Notes: generated by a model from the letters alone, not told the origin. Positions 24,725-33,376 are shown, numbered from the stretch's first letter. The stretch is DNA of 47,734 bases from an uncultured Collinsella sp. (GCA_944321445.1 CALULJ010000013.1:1-47734); one strand, 5' to 3'. Program-made: numbers and translations.

Positions 24725-25558
24725 ATGGATAGCAAGGTTTTGGGTTTGACGCTGGATAACGTTCGCTCGCAGGTGCCGCTGGTGCATTGCATCACCAACT
24801 ATGTGACGGTGAACGACTGCGCGAACGCGCTGTTGGCGTGCGGCGGGTCGCCTATCATGAGCGACGAGCCGGAGGATGTGGCCGACATCACGTCGATCTG
24901 CGGCGGCCTGGTGCTGAACATCGGCACCCTGAACAAGCGCTCTATCGAGGGCATGCATGTGGCAGGCGCTCGTGCCGGTGAACTGGGACACACCATCGTG
25001 CTCGACCCGGTGGGCGCTGGTGCTTCCGCCCTGCGCACCAAGACGGCCGCCGACCTCATCGACACGCTGCCCATCACTGTGGTGCGCGGCAACATGAGCG
25101 AGGTCAAGACCATTGCCGGTACCGCCGCCGCCACCCGCGGCGTCGACGTCAACCCTGATGACGCGGTGACCGAGGACAACCTCGCCGCGAGCGCCTCCTT
25201 CGCCCGCGAGCTCGCCTCCAAGCTCGGCTGCGTCGTGGCCATCACCGGCGCCATCGACATCGTCGCTTCGGCCGACCGTACCGTCGCCATCCGCAACGGC
25301 GTTGCCACCATGGGCAAGATCACCGGCACGGGCTGCATGCTCACCTGCGTGGTGGCCGCCTATGCCGTTGCGAACCCCGACGACGTCTTCGGTGCCACCG
25401 TGGCCGCCATCGCCGGGCATGGCTTGGCCGGCGAGGTCGCCGCGGCGCGCATGACGCCTGCCGACGGCAACGGCAGCTTCCGCACCTACCTGCTCGATGC
25501 CATCTGCAACATGACCGCCGAGCAGCTCATGGCCGGTGCCAAGATCGAGGAGCTGTAA
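24725..25558 (+). CDS. thiM: Hydroxyethylthiazole kinase ThiM
   Basis: ThiM phosphorylates 4-methyl-5-hydroxyethylthiazole for thiamine salvage. The 277-aa product has VPLVHCITNYVTVNDCANALLACGGSPIM near the N-terminus, VLDPVGAGAS in the middle, and the kinase anion-hole motif GKITGTGCMLTCVVAAYA near residue 197, with Cys in the conserved GTGC. GGAAGG lies about 10 bp before the ATG. The stop overlaps thiE by one base. No thiazole synthase (thiG/thiH) is in the window, consistent with thiazole salvage plus de novo pyrimidine synthesis. Confidence 0.96.
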   Translation: MDSKVLGLTLDNVRSQVPLVHCITNYVTVNDCANALLACGGSPIMSDEPEDVADITSICGGLVLNIGTLNKRSIEGMHVAGARAGELGHTIVLDPVGAGASALRTKTAADLIDTLPITVVRGNMSEVKTIAGTAAATRGVDVNPDDAVTEDNLAASASFARELASKLGCVVAITGAIDIVASADRTVAIRNGVATMGKITGTGCMLTCVVAAYAVANPDDVFGATVAAIAGHGLAGEVAAARMTPADGNGSFRTYLLDAICNMTAEQLMAGAKIEEL

Positions 25559-26241
25559 TGGGTGCCGCTGCGGGCGGCCCCGTGCAGCGCGGCGCCTTCT
25601 CGCCCGCGGACATTCGTCGCGCGCTTTTGCTCTACGGCGTAACCGATTCCGCTTGGCTTCATGGTCGCACGCTTGCCGACTGCGTGCGCCAGGCCATCGC
25701 CGGCGGCACCACCTTCATTCAACTGCGCGAGAAGCACATGACCACCGATGAACTCGTTGCCGAAGCGGCCACGATTCTGCCCGTCTGCCGTGCGGCAGGC
25801 GTGCCGTTCCTCATCGATGACGACGTGGAGGCAGCCCTGCACTCGGGTGCCGACGGCGTGCACGTGGGCCAGTCCGATACCGCATGCGCCGAAGCGCGGC
25901 GTGTCTTGGGGTCCGATGCCATCATCGGCGTCTCGGCCCAAACCGTGGAGCAGGCGCTTGCCGCCCAGGCTGCCGGTGCCGACTACCTGGGCGTGGGCGC
26001 GCTCATTCCCACACCTACCAAGCCCGATGCCGTCGACGTCACGAAGGAGGAGCTTACCCGCATCTGTGCGGCCGTGGACATCCCCGTCGTGGGCATCGGC
26101 GGTCTGCACCTGAACACGCTCGACGTCCTTACGAGCACGGGCGTTGCCGGCGCGGCCGTGGTCTCGGCGATCTTTGCTGCCGATGACATCGAGGCCGCTG
26201 CTCGCGATCTCGCCTCCGCCCTCCGAAACATGAACCTGTAG
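25558..26241 (+). CDS. thiE: Thiamine phosphate synthase ThiE
   Basis: ThiE joins hydroxymethylpyrimidine diphosphate and thiazole phosphate to thiamine phosphate. The 227-aa product has the TIM-barrel signatures GTTFIQLREKHMTT, VPFLIDDDVEAALHSGADGVHVGQSD, IIGVSAQTVEQA, GADYLGVGALIPTPTKPDA and VVGIGGLH. An N-terminal extension of about 20 residues precedes the barrel. It overlaps thiM by one base (TAATG), so the two are translationally coupled. Confidence 0.96.
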   Translation: MGAAAGGPVQRGAFSPADIRRALLLYGVTDSAWLHGRTLADCVRQAIAGGTTFIQLREKHMTTDELVAEAATILPVCRAAGVPFLIDDDVEAALHSGADGVHVGQSDTACAEARRVLGSDAIIGVSAQTVEQALAAQAAGADYLGVGALIPTPTKPDAVDVTKEELTRICAAVDIPVVGIGGLHLNTLDVLTSTGVAGAAVVSAIFAADDIEAAARDLASALRNMNL

Positions 26242-26252
26242 CAGCGACGCAC

Positions 26253-26283
26253 GACGCACTTCTCCCCTGTGGAGAAGTGCGTC
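26253..26283 (+). repeat. Hairpin between thiE and thiD
   Basis: GACGCACTTCTCC and its exact complement form a 13-bp stem with a 5-nt loop, 12 bp after thiE. No T-run follows, and thiD starts 19 bp later. It may protect or trim the upstream mRNA segment, or attenuate thiD. Confidence 0.7.
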
Positions 26284-26301
26284 AGACTGAAAGGAGTTGC
26301 C

Positions 26302-27120
26302 ATGAAGACGTTTAGCGTGCCCGCGGTGCTCTCTATCGCCGGCTCCGACTCGAGCGGCGGGGCGGGCATCCAGGCAGACATCAAAACCATCGCCGCCAAC
26401 GGGCTGTTCGCCGAGACGGCCATCACCGCGCTCACCGCGCAAAACACCACGGGCGTGCGCGACGTGCTGGAGGCGACGCCCGCCTTCGTGGCCGAGCAGA
26501 TTGATGCCGTGTTCGAGGACATCCCACCTGCCGCTGTGAACATCGGCATGGTGTCGTCGGCCGCCCTCATCGCGGCCATCGCCGCGCGCCTTGTGCACTG
26601 GAACGCGACGAACATCGTGGTCGACCCTGTCATGGTGGCAACCTCGGGCGCCCGCCTCATCAGCGATGACGCCGGAGCCGCTCTGACCAACCGTCTGCTG
26701 CCCCTCGCACGCGTCATCACGCCGAACATCCCCGAGGCAGAGGCCCTCACAGGCACGCACATCGACTCCGAGCAGGCACAGGAGGCCGCCGCGCGCGACC
26801 TCACCGCGCGCTATGGCTGCGCGACGCTCGTGAAAGGCGGCCACGGCATTGCGGATGCCAACGACGTGCTCGCTGAGCGCGACGGCGACACGGGCGCCAT
26901 CCGCACCGCGTGGTTTCGCCACGAGCGCATCGACACCGCGAACACCCACGGCACGGGATGCACCCTCTCCTCAGCCATCGCCTGTGGGCTCGCGCGCGGC
27001 CTTACCGTGCCCGACGCCGTCGACGCGGCCAAAGCCTACCTCACGGGAGCCCTCGCTGCCGGCCTCGACCTGGGTCACGGCTCCGGCCCCGTCGACCACA
27101 TGTGGGCACATCGCGCCTAG
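26302..27120 (+). CDS. thiD: Hydroxymethylpyrimidine/phosphomethylpyrimidine kinase ThiD
   Basis: ThiD performs two phosphorylations that convert hydroxymethylpyrimidine to its diphosphate, the ThiE substrate. The 272-aa ribokinase-fold product has VLSIAGSDSSGGAGIQADIKTIAANGLF at the N-terminus, VVDPVMVATSGARL, ITPNIPEAEALTG and the anion-hole motif NTHGTGCTLSSAIACGLA. The start at 26302 follows AAGGAG, and an upstream in-frame start at 26269 falls within the hairpin. It is the last gene of the thiM-thiE-thiD group. Confidence 0.97.
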   Translation: MKTFSVPAVLSIAGSDSSGGAGIQADIKTIAANGLFAETAITALTAQNTTGVRDVLEATPAFVAEQIDAVFEDIPPAAVNIGMVSSAALIAAIAARLVHWNATNIVVDPVMVATSGARLISDDAGAALTNRLLPLARVITPNIPEAEALTGTHIDSEQAQEAAARDLTARYGCATLVKGGHGIADANDVLAERDGDTGAIRTAWFRHERIDTANTHGTGCTLSSAIACGLARGLTVPDAVDAAKAYLTGALAAGLDLGHGSGPVDHMWAHRA

Positions 27121-27166
27121 CGCCTAGCAAAGCCCCCGCCGCGCTCTCCAACAAAACATGTTAAAG

Positions 27167-27204
27167 CCGACGGCTAGCGCCCATAATAGGCAACTAGCCG
27201 TCGG
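27167..27204. terminator. Hairpin between thiD and the pentapeptide gene
   Basis: CCGACGGCTAG and its exact complement form an 11-bp stem with a 16-nt loop, between the convergent ends of thiD and the pentapeptide-repeat gene. It is likely a shared terminator, although a T-run is lacking on both strands. Confidence 0.6.
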
Positions 27205-27245
27205 AACGGGCACGCCCTGTTAACCGCAGCGCACCAACGCGCCGC

Positions 27246-27908
27246 CTACTCCTCCGCGATTACGCCCAGAAGTTCGGCCAGCGTCACCGCTTGCTCGGCG
27301 CTCACCTTCGCGCCGCGCAGCTCGCGGTAGTCGGCAGAAAGCACCGGGGCAGCAAATGCGCACGTTGACACATCGATGCCGGAAAGCGGCGTGCCGAACA
27401 CATCGATGCGCGTGAGATCGCACCCGTCGAACACCACTCGCTTCAGCCGAGCGCGCTGCAGCGCCGCCTCCACAAATCGCGTATCGCGTGCGAAGAGCTG
27501 GTCGATGGAGGTCTCCGACACGTTGGCATAGCTCAAATCGCACGATGACAGCGCCACGCTCGCAAGCCGCGCCTGCACAAGGCTCAGCCCGGGCGCCGAG
27601 CAGTCCTGGAAGTCCATGCGGTTCAGCCATGCACGATCCATGGTGCAGCGCACGAATCGGCACCCGCGAAAGCGCACGTCGCGAAAGGTGCAGCCGCTGA
27701 AGTCCACCCCGTCGAACGTGCAGGATCGAAACAGCACCGTGTCGAACGTCGTCTCGCCCGCATCCTCGTAGGCCAGCTCCAGCCCCGAAAACGCGGTGTT
27801 CGTCACCAGCCCGTCGCCCTCGGCAAAGGCGTCGAGCAGCGAATCCTCATCCATATGCGCGCCCAGAGTGTCGGACACCTGGGCAAACGTCTTGGCCTTC
27901 CGCACCAT
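27246..27908 (-). CDS. Pentapeptide-repeat protein
   Basis: From about residue 50 to 190 of the 220-aa product the sequence follows a five-residue A(D/N)LXX-type rhythm (TFDTVLFRSCTFDGVDFSGCTFRDVRFRGCRFVRC...), which folds as a right-handed quadrilateral beta helix. Some members mimic DNA and protect gyrase, but the role of most is unknown. The start at 27908 overlaps the stop of the upstream PARG-like gene by one base (TAATG), so the two are translationally coupled. An in-frame start at 27926 is less likely. Confidence 0.88.
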   Translation of the reverse strand: MVRKAKTFAQVSDTLGAHMDEDSLLDAFAEGDGLVTNTAFSGLELAYEDAGETTFDTVLFRSCTFDGVDFSGCTFRDVRFRGCRFVRCTMDRAWLNRMDFQDCSAPGLSLVQARLASVALSSCDLSYANVSETSIDQLFARDTRFVEAALQRARLKRVVFDGCDLTRIDVFGTPLSGIDVSTCAFAAPVLSADYRELRGAKVSAEQAVTLAELLGVIAEE

Positions 27909-28825
27909 TACAGGTACTTCCGCCAATCGTCCTCTTCCTCATCCTCTTCCTGCACGGCTGCAGCCTCAGCCGCCTTGGCGGCAGCGCGGGCAGCCTGCGC
28001 GTCGGCGAAGGACTGGTCATTTGCATCGGGGAACGTTGCGAGCGCATGCTCGAAACGCGGGAAGTTATCGTCGTAGCGCGTCTCGGGAACGGCGAACACC
28101 ACCTGCTCGACGCCGTGCGTCCCGGCGGCAAGCTCCGCGCGGAACATCTCCGCCACCTCGCTCGCATCCCAACCGAAAACGCCGCAGCCGTAGGCGCCCA
28201 GCACGACCTTCTTGATGCCGCGTGCATCGAGGATGTCGAGCACGAAGCGAATACGGTCGCGCATGGCGTCGGCCAGCAGGTTGTCGGCGACCTTGTACTC
28301 GGAGCGGGCGCGGCGCGCGTTGGGTGCGGCGACCACGATCACATCGGCATACGCGTGCACCTTGCCGCGGCCGAAACGCACCGCCGGCACCAGCAGGCCG
28401 CGGTTGCGGTACAGCTCGCAGTTGAGATTGCGGCGGCGGTTCTCGGCGTACCAGTCGCCGAAGCGCTCGAGCACGTTGGCGAGGAACGACTCGCGGCACA
28501 ACGACTGCTCCTGGCCCGCCGCGCCGCGCGCATAGCCGCCCGCAGGGTTCACGAACGACGCGAAGTCGAGCACCGCCAGGTCGCAGAACGACGCACGGCC
28601 GCGGCCGCGCTCCAAGATGACGGAGGTCGTATCCTGAGCGACGACCTCGACGGTGGGCACGCAGCCCTCGAAGCCCTCCGGATGTGCGGGAGCCCCGTCA
28701 TAGCGCACGGTCACCTCGGCTGCCTGGTCGATCTCGCGCCCGTAGCGCGCGGCCATCTGCTCCATGTGCTTCTTGGCCGCCTCTGCGCGCGCCTGCTTGC
28801 GAGGGTTCACGTTTCGCTCCGCCAT
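27908..28825 (-). CDS. TIGR02452/PARG-like macrodomain protein
   Basis: The 305-aa product resembles the TIGR02452 family, related to microbial poly(ADP-ribose) glycohydrolases that remove ADP-ribose from proteins. Motifs in order are VLDFASFVNPAGGYARGAAGQEQSLCRES (the G-G-x6-QE element with the catalytic Glu pair), ADVIVVAAPNARR, and KVVLGAYGCGVFGWDASEVAEMF. The C-terminus has an alanine-rich coiled segment and an acidic tail, EEDEEEDDW. The start at 28825 follows AAGGAG. It is coupled to the pentapeptide gene. Confidence 0.88.
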   Translation of the reverse strand: MAERNVNPRKQARAEAAKKHMEQMAARYGREIDQAAEVTVRYDGAPAHPEGFEGCVPTVEVVAQDTTSVILERGRGRASFCDLAVLDFASFVNPAGGYARGAAGQEQSLCRESFLANVLERFGDWYAENRRRNLNCELYRNRGLLVPAVRFGRGKVHAYADVIVVAAPNARRARSEYKVADNLLADAMRDRIRFVLDILDARGIKKVVLGAYGCGVFGWDASEVAEMFRAELAAGTHGVEQVVFAVPETRYDDNFPRFEHALATFPDANDQSFADAQAARAAAKAAEAAAVQEEDEEEDDWRKYL

Positions 28826-29130
28826 GTCGAATCTCCTTACCGACTGCCGTATCGGCCGTTTTGCTACCTGCGCACCATGATAGGCCAACCGCCCGCGTGC
28901 GCCCGTCCCGTTGCCGCGAATGGTCGCCACGGCAAGCCGGAAAGCGACGCCGCAGACGGCGCGCGCCGCCCGCGGACACCGCCGCGCTGGTCCTTCATTT
29001 CGCGCCAAAACGGCCCCACTCGGTGATATGACCGTGAGGACCGGCCATCCGTGTCTATCTGCGAATGAAAGTCCGGTATCATGTCGTAGATTCTGAACAT
29101 CTCGTCCGCAAACGGTGGTACCTCCTGCCC
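28826..29130. other. Intergenic region between divergent genes, no gene seen
   Basis: About 305 bp separate the PARG-like gene from the sugar-phosphate transferase gene. It is GC-rich. The long frames that cross it are mirror images of neighbouring codon bias. Promoters for both divergent genes must lie here, but I see no strong hexamers or repeats. Confidence 0.5.
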
Positions 29131-30384
29131 ATGGATTTCGTGATTCCATACATCTGCGTGGCTGCAGCCGCCTTCATCACCACGTTTGCGTGCGTCCCTC
29201 TTGCCAAGCGCATCGCCATCCTCGTGGACGCCGTCGACTACCCCTCGAAGCGTCGCATCAACAAAAAGCCGATTCCCCGCCTGGGCGGACTCGCCGTGTT
29301 CGCGGGCCTCATCGTCGCTTTCATCGTGCAGCTTCTGGGCACGTGGTATCTGGGCTGGCCGCCCGTGCTCATCCCCCACCCCAGCATGGCCATCAACTAC
29401 CCGCTGCTGGGCGTTTCGTTTTTACTCATCGTCATCACCGGCGCAATGGACGACATCATCCAGCTGAGCCCCAAGGCCAAGCTGGCCGGCCAGGTCCTGG
29501 CCGCGCTGTGCGCCGTGATGAGCGGCGTGGCCATCCACGCCATCGTCGACCCCTTCGAGGGCGACTACATCCAGTTCGGTTGGATCGCCTACCCCATCAC
29601 GGTGCTCTACCTGGTGGCCTACACGAACATCATCAACCTCATCGATCGCCTAGACGGCCTGGCCGCGGGCATCTCGGCCATCGCCTCGGTCTCGATGTTT
29701 TCGTTCGCCGTGCTAGCCGGACGCGTGGACGCGGCGGCGCTCGCCATCGCGCTCGCCGGCTCGTGCCTGGCCTTCCTGCGCTATAACTTCCACCCCGCGA
29801 GCATCTTTCTGGGCGACTCCGGATCGCTTCTGCTGGGCTTCGCGCTGGGCACCATCTCGCTGCTCAACGTGTCGCGCACCGCGGCGCTCACCTCGCTCAT
29901 CATCCCGCTCATCGTGGCCGGCGTGCCCATCATCGACACGCTGTCGGCCATCGTCCGCCGCACGCGCGCCCATGTGAGCATCGGCCAGGCAGACAAGGGC
30001 CACATCCACCACCGCCTCATCGAGGAGGGCTACGACCAGCGCCAGGCTGTGCTGCTCATCTATCTGTGGTGCATCCTGCTGTCCATTGGCGCCGCGACCA
30101 TTAACCAGGTGGGCATCGAGGCGCGCATCGTGATCTTCCTCGTGCTGCTGGCGTGCTCGGCGGCCTTCGCCATGCGCCTGCACCTGTTTGAGCCCGTGCT
30201 GCGCCACCACTACAACCCCAAGACGCACAAGGACGAGATCGTCACGCCCGACGACCCGGCCTTCGCGCAGGAGGAACAGGCGCAGCGCCAGCACCGCCGT
30301 GAGCTTCACGAGAAGCATCGCGAGCAAATCGACCACGCACTTCACCGCACCGCCCGTCGCGGCGGCGACCGCAAGGACCAATAA
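29131..30384 (+). CDS. Undecaprenyl-phosphate sugar-1-phosphate transferase (WecA/TagO/MraY family)
   Basis: This enzyme transfers a sugar phosphate, probably GlcNAc-1-P, onto undecaprenyl phosphate to start a wall polymer. The 417-aa product has about ten membrane segments. Conserved motifs are PIPRLGGLAVFAG, the DDxxD-like AMDDIIQLSPKAK, NIINLIDRLDGLAAGISAIA, FLGDSGSLLLGF and the histidine motif DKGHIHHRLIEEGY, all typical of the family. A hydrophilic, His-Arg-rich tail of about 60 residues follows the last helix and is unusual. The start at 29131 lacks a good ribosome-binding site; 29065 is an alternative. Confidence 0.9.
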   Translation: MDFVIPYICVAAAAFITTFACVPLAKRIAILVDAVDYPSKRRINKKPIPRLGGLAVFAGLIVAFIVQLLGTWYLGWPPVLIPHPSMAINYPLLGVSFLLIVITGAMDDIIQLSPKAKLAGQVLAALCAVMSGVAIHAIVDPFEGDYIQFGWIAYPITVLYLVAYTNIINLIDRLDGLAAGISAIASVSMFSFAVLAGRVDAAALAIALAGSCLAFLRYNFHPASIFLGDSGSLLLGFALGTISLLNVSRTAALTSLIIPLIVAGVPIIDTLSAIVRRTRAHVSIGQADKGHIHHRLIEEGYDQRQAVLLIYLWCILLSIGAATINQVGIEARIVIFLVLLACSAAFAMRLHLFEPVLRHHYNPKTHKDEIVTPDDPAFAQEEQAQRQHRRELHEKHREQIDHALHRTARRGGDRKDQ

Positions 30385-30394
30385 GGAGACGACT

Positions 30395-31444
30395 ATGCCC
30401 AACGAACGCAGCTACGAGACCGCGCTTGAGCGCAGCAACCAGATTCGCGCCGACCTGGCGGAAAACCCCGGCAAGTACACCATGCTCACCGGCGACCGCC
30501 CCACCGGTCGGCTGCACCTGGGCCATTACTTCGGCACCCTCAAGGGCCGCGTTGAGCTGCAGAACATGGGCGTGAACACGAGCGTGCTCATCGCCGACTA
30601 CCAGGTCATCACCGACCGCGACACCACCGAGCACATCCAGGACAACGTGTACAACATGGTCATGGACTACCTCGCCTGCGGTATCGACCCCGAACGCACG
30701 ATGATCTACGCGCACTCCGCCGTGCCGGCGTGCAACCAGCTCATGCTGCCGTTCCTGTCGCTCGTGTCCGAGGCCGAGCTGCAGCGCAACCCCACCGTCA
30801 AGGCCGAGATGGAGGCGTCGGGCCACGAGCTCACCGGCCTTCTGCTCACCTACCCGGTGCACCAGGCCTGCGACATCCTGTTCTGCAAGGGCAACGTTGT
30901 GCCCGTCGGTCGCGACCAGCTGCCGCACATCGAGCTCACGCGCCTCATCGCCCGCCGCTTCAACAACCGCTACGGGCGTGTGTTCCCCGAGGTCGACGCG
31001 CTGCTGTCCGACACGCCGCTGCTGCCGGGCCTCGACGGTCGCAAGATGAGCAAGAGCTACGGCAACGCCATCTCGATTTCCATGACGCCGGAGGAGACCG
31101 CCAAGCGCATCAAGAAGAGCCAGACCGACTCCGAGCGCATGATCACCTTTGACCCCGAGAACCGCCCCGGCGTGTCCGGCCTGCTGTCCACCGCTGCCAT
31201 CTGCACCGGCCGCAGCGAGGTCGAGATCGCCGAAGAGATCGGCATGGGCGGCTCCGGCCAGCTGAAGAAGTACGTGACTGAAGCCGTGAACAGCTACTTC
31301 GAGCCCATCCGCGAGCGCCGTCACCAGTTTGAAAACGACCTCGACTACGTGAAGGACGTGCTCGCCGAGGGTAACCGCCGCGCTAACGAGATCGCCGAGG
31401 CAACCCTTTCCGAGGTTCGCGAGGCCATGGGGATGGTGTATTAG
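30395..31444 (+). CDS. trpS: Tryptophanyl-tRNA synthetase
   Basis: This class I synthetase charges tRNA-Trp. The 349-aa product has the HIGH-type motif GRLHLGHYFGTLK near residue 39, the KMSKS loop as DGRKMSKSYGNAI, and the tryptophan-pocket region YPVHQACDILFCKGNVVPVGRDQLPHIE. The start at 30395 follows AAGGAG and is 10 bp after the transferase stop; the longer upstream frame is a shadow of that gene. It appears to be co-transcribed with the wall-polymer transferase. Confidence 0.97.
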   Translation: MPNERSYETALERSNQIRADLAENPGKYTMLTGDRPTGRLHLGHYFGTLKGRVELQNMGVNTSVLIADYQVITDRDTTEHIQDNVYNMVMDYLACGIDPERTMIYAHSAVPACNQLMLPFLSLVSEAELQRNPTVKAEMEASGHELTGLLLTYPVHQACDILFCKGNVVPVGRDQLPHIELTRLIARRFNNRYGRVFPEVDALLSDTPLLPGLDGRKMSKSYGNAISISMTPEETAKRIKKSQTDSERMITFDPENRPGVSGLLSTAAICTGRSEVEIAEEIGMGGSGQLKKYVTEAVNSYFEPIRERRHQFENDLDYVKDVLAEGNRRANEIAEATLSEVREAMGMVY

Positions 31445-31471
31445 TTCCGGCGTTCTACCGAACGCCGGAAC
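31444..31471 (+). terminator. Hairpin at the trpS stop codon
   Basis: A perfect 12-bp stem (GTTCCGGCGTTC and its complement) with a 4-nt loop begins at the last base of the trpS stop codon. A T-run is absent. The following 31472-31690 holds no gene that I can support. Confidence 0.6.
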
Positions 31472-31690
31472 ATCTCGACGCTGCGCGGCGGCCAGCCGGG
31501 CATCTTGCCCCTCAATCGTCGGGCGCGGGCAAGAAGCCCTGCGCCCTCCTCTTTCAGGGCAATCTGCTCCGGCTGGCCGCCGCTCGCTGACTGAGTACTC
31601 GACCTGCAGGTCACCACTGCTGACTTTTTTGGTGTCTCTCACCCCCATCCCCAGAGACGCCATGCAGAACACCGTACGAAGGAGATGGCC

Positions 31691-32533
31691 ATGTATAGGC
31701 TCATTGCGAGCGATATGGATGAGACGTTTTTGGGCGAGGGACACATCGTGCCGCCGGCGAACGTTGCGGCGCTTGAGCGCCTGCGCGAGCTTGGAGTGCT
31801 GTTTGTTCCGAGCTCTGGCCGTCCGTACCGCTCCATCATGGCAAGCCTTGCCGACATCGACCCGGCGCTGTTGGCCGGAAGCTACGTCATCTCCTATAAC
31901 GGAGGCTTCATCAACCGCTACGGTGACGAGACCCCGCTGCTGCGCACCGTTATGGACCGCGACGTCCTGCGCTGGCTGTACGACTATGCCGTCGAACGCC
32001 GCATCTGCATGCACGTCTACACCGAAAGCGGTCGCATCCTCACGCAATTCGTGAACGACGTCGAGCGCAGCTACATCGAGAACCTCTCCGACATCGAAGA
32101 GCTCCCCGACGGTGCCGACGCCATCGAGGCAGCAGGTGGCGAGGAGTTCCCCAAGATCATCTTCATGGATCCGGATTTCTCGAAAATGAAGGCGCTGGGC
32201 GCCAAGCTCCGCCCCAAGCTTGATCCCGCGCTCGTGGACATCACGTACTCCTCGAACCGCTACGTGGAGTTTGTCCCCCACGGCGTGAACAAGGGGACGG
32301 GCCTGGCGCACCTGGCCGAGCTACTGGGTATCGACATGAAAGACACCATCGGCATCGGCGATTCGGAAAACGACTTGGCCATGATCCAGGCGGCCGGACT
32401 CGGCGTGGGCGTCGCGAACGTCTCGGACGGAACGCGCCCCTTCTGCGACATGGTGCTCGATACCACGGCGGATGACGGTGCCCTCCCCGAGCTGCTGAAG
32501 CGCGTTATCGAACCGGAGCATAACGCCCGGTAG
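31691..32533 (+). CDS. Cof-type HAD phosphatase
   Basis: This is a HAD-superfamily phosphatase of the Cof subfamily (280 aa), probably acting on sugar phosphates or flavin-type phosphates. The nucleophile motif is LIASDMDETFLG at the N-terminus, and motif IV is IGIGDSENDLAMIQAAGLGVGVAN near the C-terminus. A type IIB cap lies between. The start at 31691 fits GAAGGAG better than the ATG two codons upstream (31685). It stands alone and ends before a strong hairpin. Confidence 0.92.
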   Translation: MYRLIASDMDETFLGEGHIVPPANVAALERLRELGVLFVPSSGRPYRSIMASLADIDPALLAGSYVISYNGGFINRYGDETPLLRTVMDRDVLRWLYDYAVERRICMHVYTESGRILTQFVNDVERSYIENLSDIEELPDGADAIEAAGGEEFPKIIFMDPDFSKMKALGAKLRPKLDPALVDITYSSNRYVEFVPHGVNKGTGLAHLAELLGIDMKDTIGIGDSENDLAMIQAAGLGVGVANVSDGTRPFCDMVLDTTADDGALPELLKRVIEPEHNAR

Positions 32534-32561
32534 ACCGCAGGCTTCGGCATCGCGACCTCGC

Positions 32562-32611
32562 TACATGAAGACGCCCCGTAACCCAGCTAGGTAACGGGGC
32601 GTCTTCATGTA
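32562..32611. terminator. Strong 18-bp hairpin after the HAD phosphatase
   Basis: TACATGAAGACGCCCCGT and its exact complement enclose a 14-nt loop, 28 bp after the stop. The stem is perfect and symmetric, so it could stop transcription in both directions, although no T-run follows. Confidence 0.8.
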
Positions 32612-32698
32612 CAACGTTGATCGCACAGAGGGGAGGGATGCAATCAAACTCGGCGGAGCGACCATTATTTCATCGCCTGCAGTCTGCTCCGTCGCTGA

Positions 32699-32779
32699 GT
32701 TAACTATAGTAAACTGATAGGAAGTTGCGTGCGAGAATGGCGGGCTTCACACCCTCTCCATAAGTTAGCCATAGGTAAC
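32699..32779. promoter_or_regulatory. Two copies of a GTTA-N8-AAC palindrome upstream of the MGMT-like gene
   Basis: GTTAACTATAGTAAAC (32699-32714) and GTTAGCCATAGGTAAC (32764-32779) share half-sites and spacing. A third copy, GTTAGCATTGGGAAAC, lies at 36933-36948 before the DUF3793-flavodoxin genes. The first is nearly a perfect palindrome (AGTTAACTATAGTAAACT). The form resembles operators of metal-responsive DtxR-type regulators, but that assignment is inferred. Apart from these sites I see no gene between 32612 and 32857. Confidence 0.5.
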
Positions 32780-32857
32780 CATTGTGCGCAGGCGCAGGAT
32801 GCCTTGCCCAAGCGTGCTACCATCGATGCAGCGAACCCCTATGAAGCAGGAGGCACC

Positions 32858-33190
32858 ATGGCAGAATCGGCGGAGCGCGCGGGCTTCTTTGCACGCGTGT
32901 ACGAAACGGTCGAGCAGATTCCCGAGGGATTCGTTGCCACCTACGGGCAGATCGCCAAGCTTGTCGGCGAGCCGCGACGCGCCCGCTACGTCGGCTACGC
33001 CCTGCACTCCAATCCTCGCCCCGGCGAGATCCCGTGCCACCGCGTCGTGTTCGCCGACGGGCGCATCTGCGAGGGTTTCGCCTTCGGAGGGCCCGAGGTG
33101 CAGCGCGCCCTGCTGGAAAAAGAGGGCGTCGCCTTTCGCGACGACACGCGCGTGGACCTCGATATCAGCCGCTGGCCCGCCGGACTGTAG
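32858..33190 (+). CDS. Small MGMT-family (alkyltransferase-like) protein
   Basis: The 110-aa product consists only of the C-terminal DNA-binding and active-site domain of O6-alkylguanine transferases: VEQIPEGFVATYGQIAKLVGEPRRARYVGYALHSNP, then GEIPCHRVVFADGRI. The active-site Cys is kept in PCHR, whereas classical non-enzymatic Atl proteins have Trp there. It could be a minimal transferase or a damage-flagging protein feeding nucleotide excision repair. The start at 32858 follows AGGAGG. A second, full-length Ogt lies at 42982-43512. Confidence 0.88.
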   Translation: MAESAERAGFFARVYETVEQIPEGFVATYGQIAKLVGEPRRARYVGYALHSNPRPGEIPCHRVVFADGRICEGFAFGGPEVQRALLEKEGVAFRDDTRVDLDISRWPAGL

Positions 33191-33235
33191 CCAAGGGCGC
33201 CCCCGCGTCTCGGCGTTTCCCCAGGATTAACTTCT

Positions 33236-33376
33236 TACGTAGGCGTTGTGTATGGGTTTTAGGGCATCGACCGAGTAGACACGACCACGCAAGTGAATAA
33301 AACGCCAGATAGAGCACGTGCACATAATTCGGTCTACTTCGCATGTCGGCCAAAACCCATACACGACGCCTTCGTA
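33236..33376. repeat. 141-bp inverted-repeat element
   Basis: A 25-nt arm at 33236-33260 is repeated in inverse at 33352-33376 with two mismatches (core GTGTATGGGTTTT). Weaker complementarity continues inward (GTAGAC on both sides). The centre of about 90 bp is AT-richer and non-coding. It lies between the convergent MGMT-like and PAP2 genes and resembles in design, not sequence, the elements at 21991 and 42777. Confidence 0.65.

Noticed and set aside
30242..32311. A 689-codon minus-strand frame opposite trpS and the HAD gene
   Set aside because: It is a shadow of GC-rich codon bias, has no recognisable domain, and covers two well-supported genes on the other strand.
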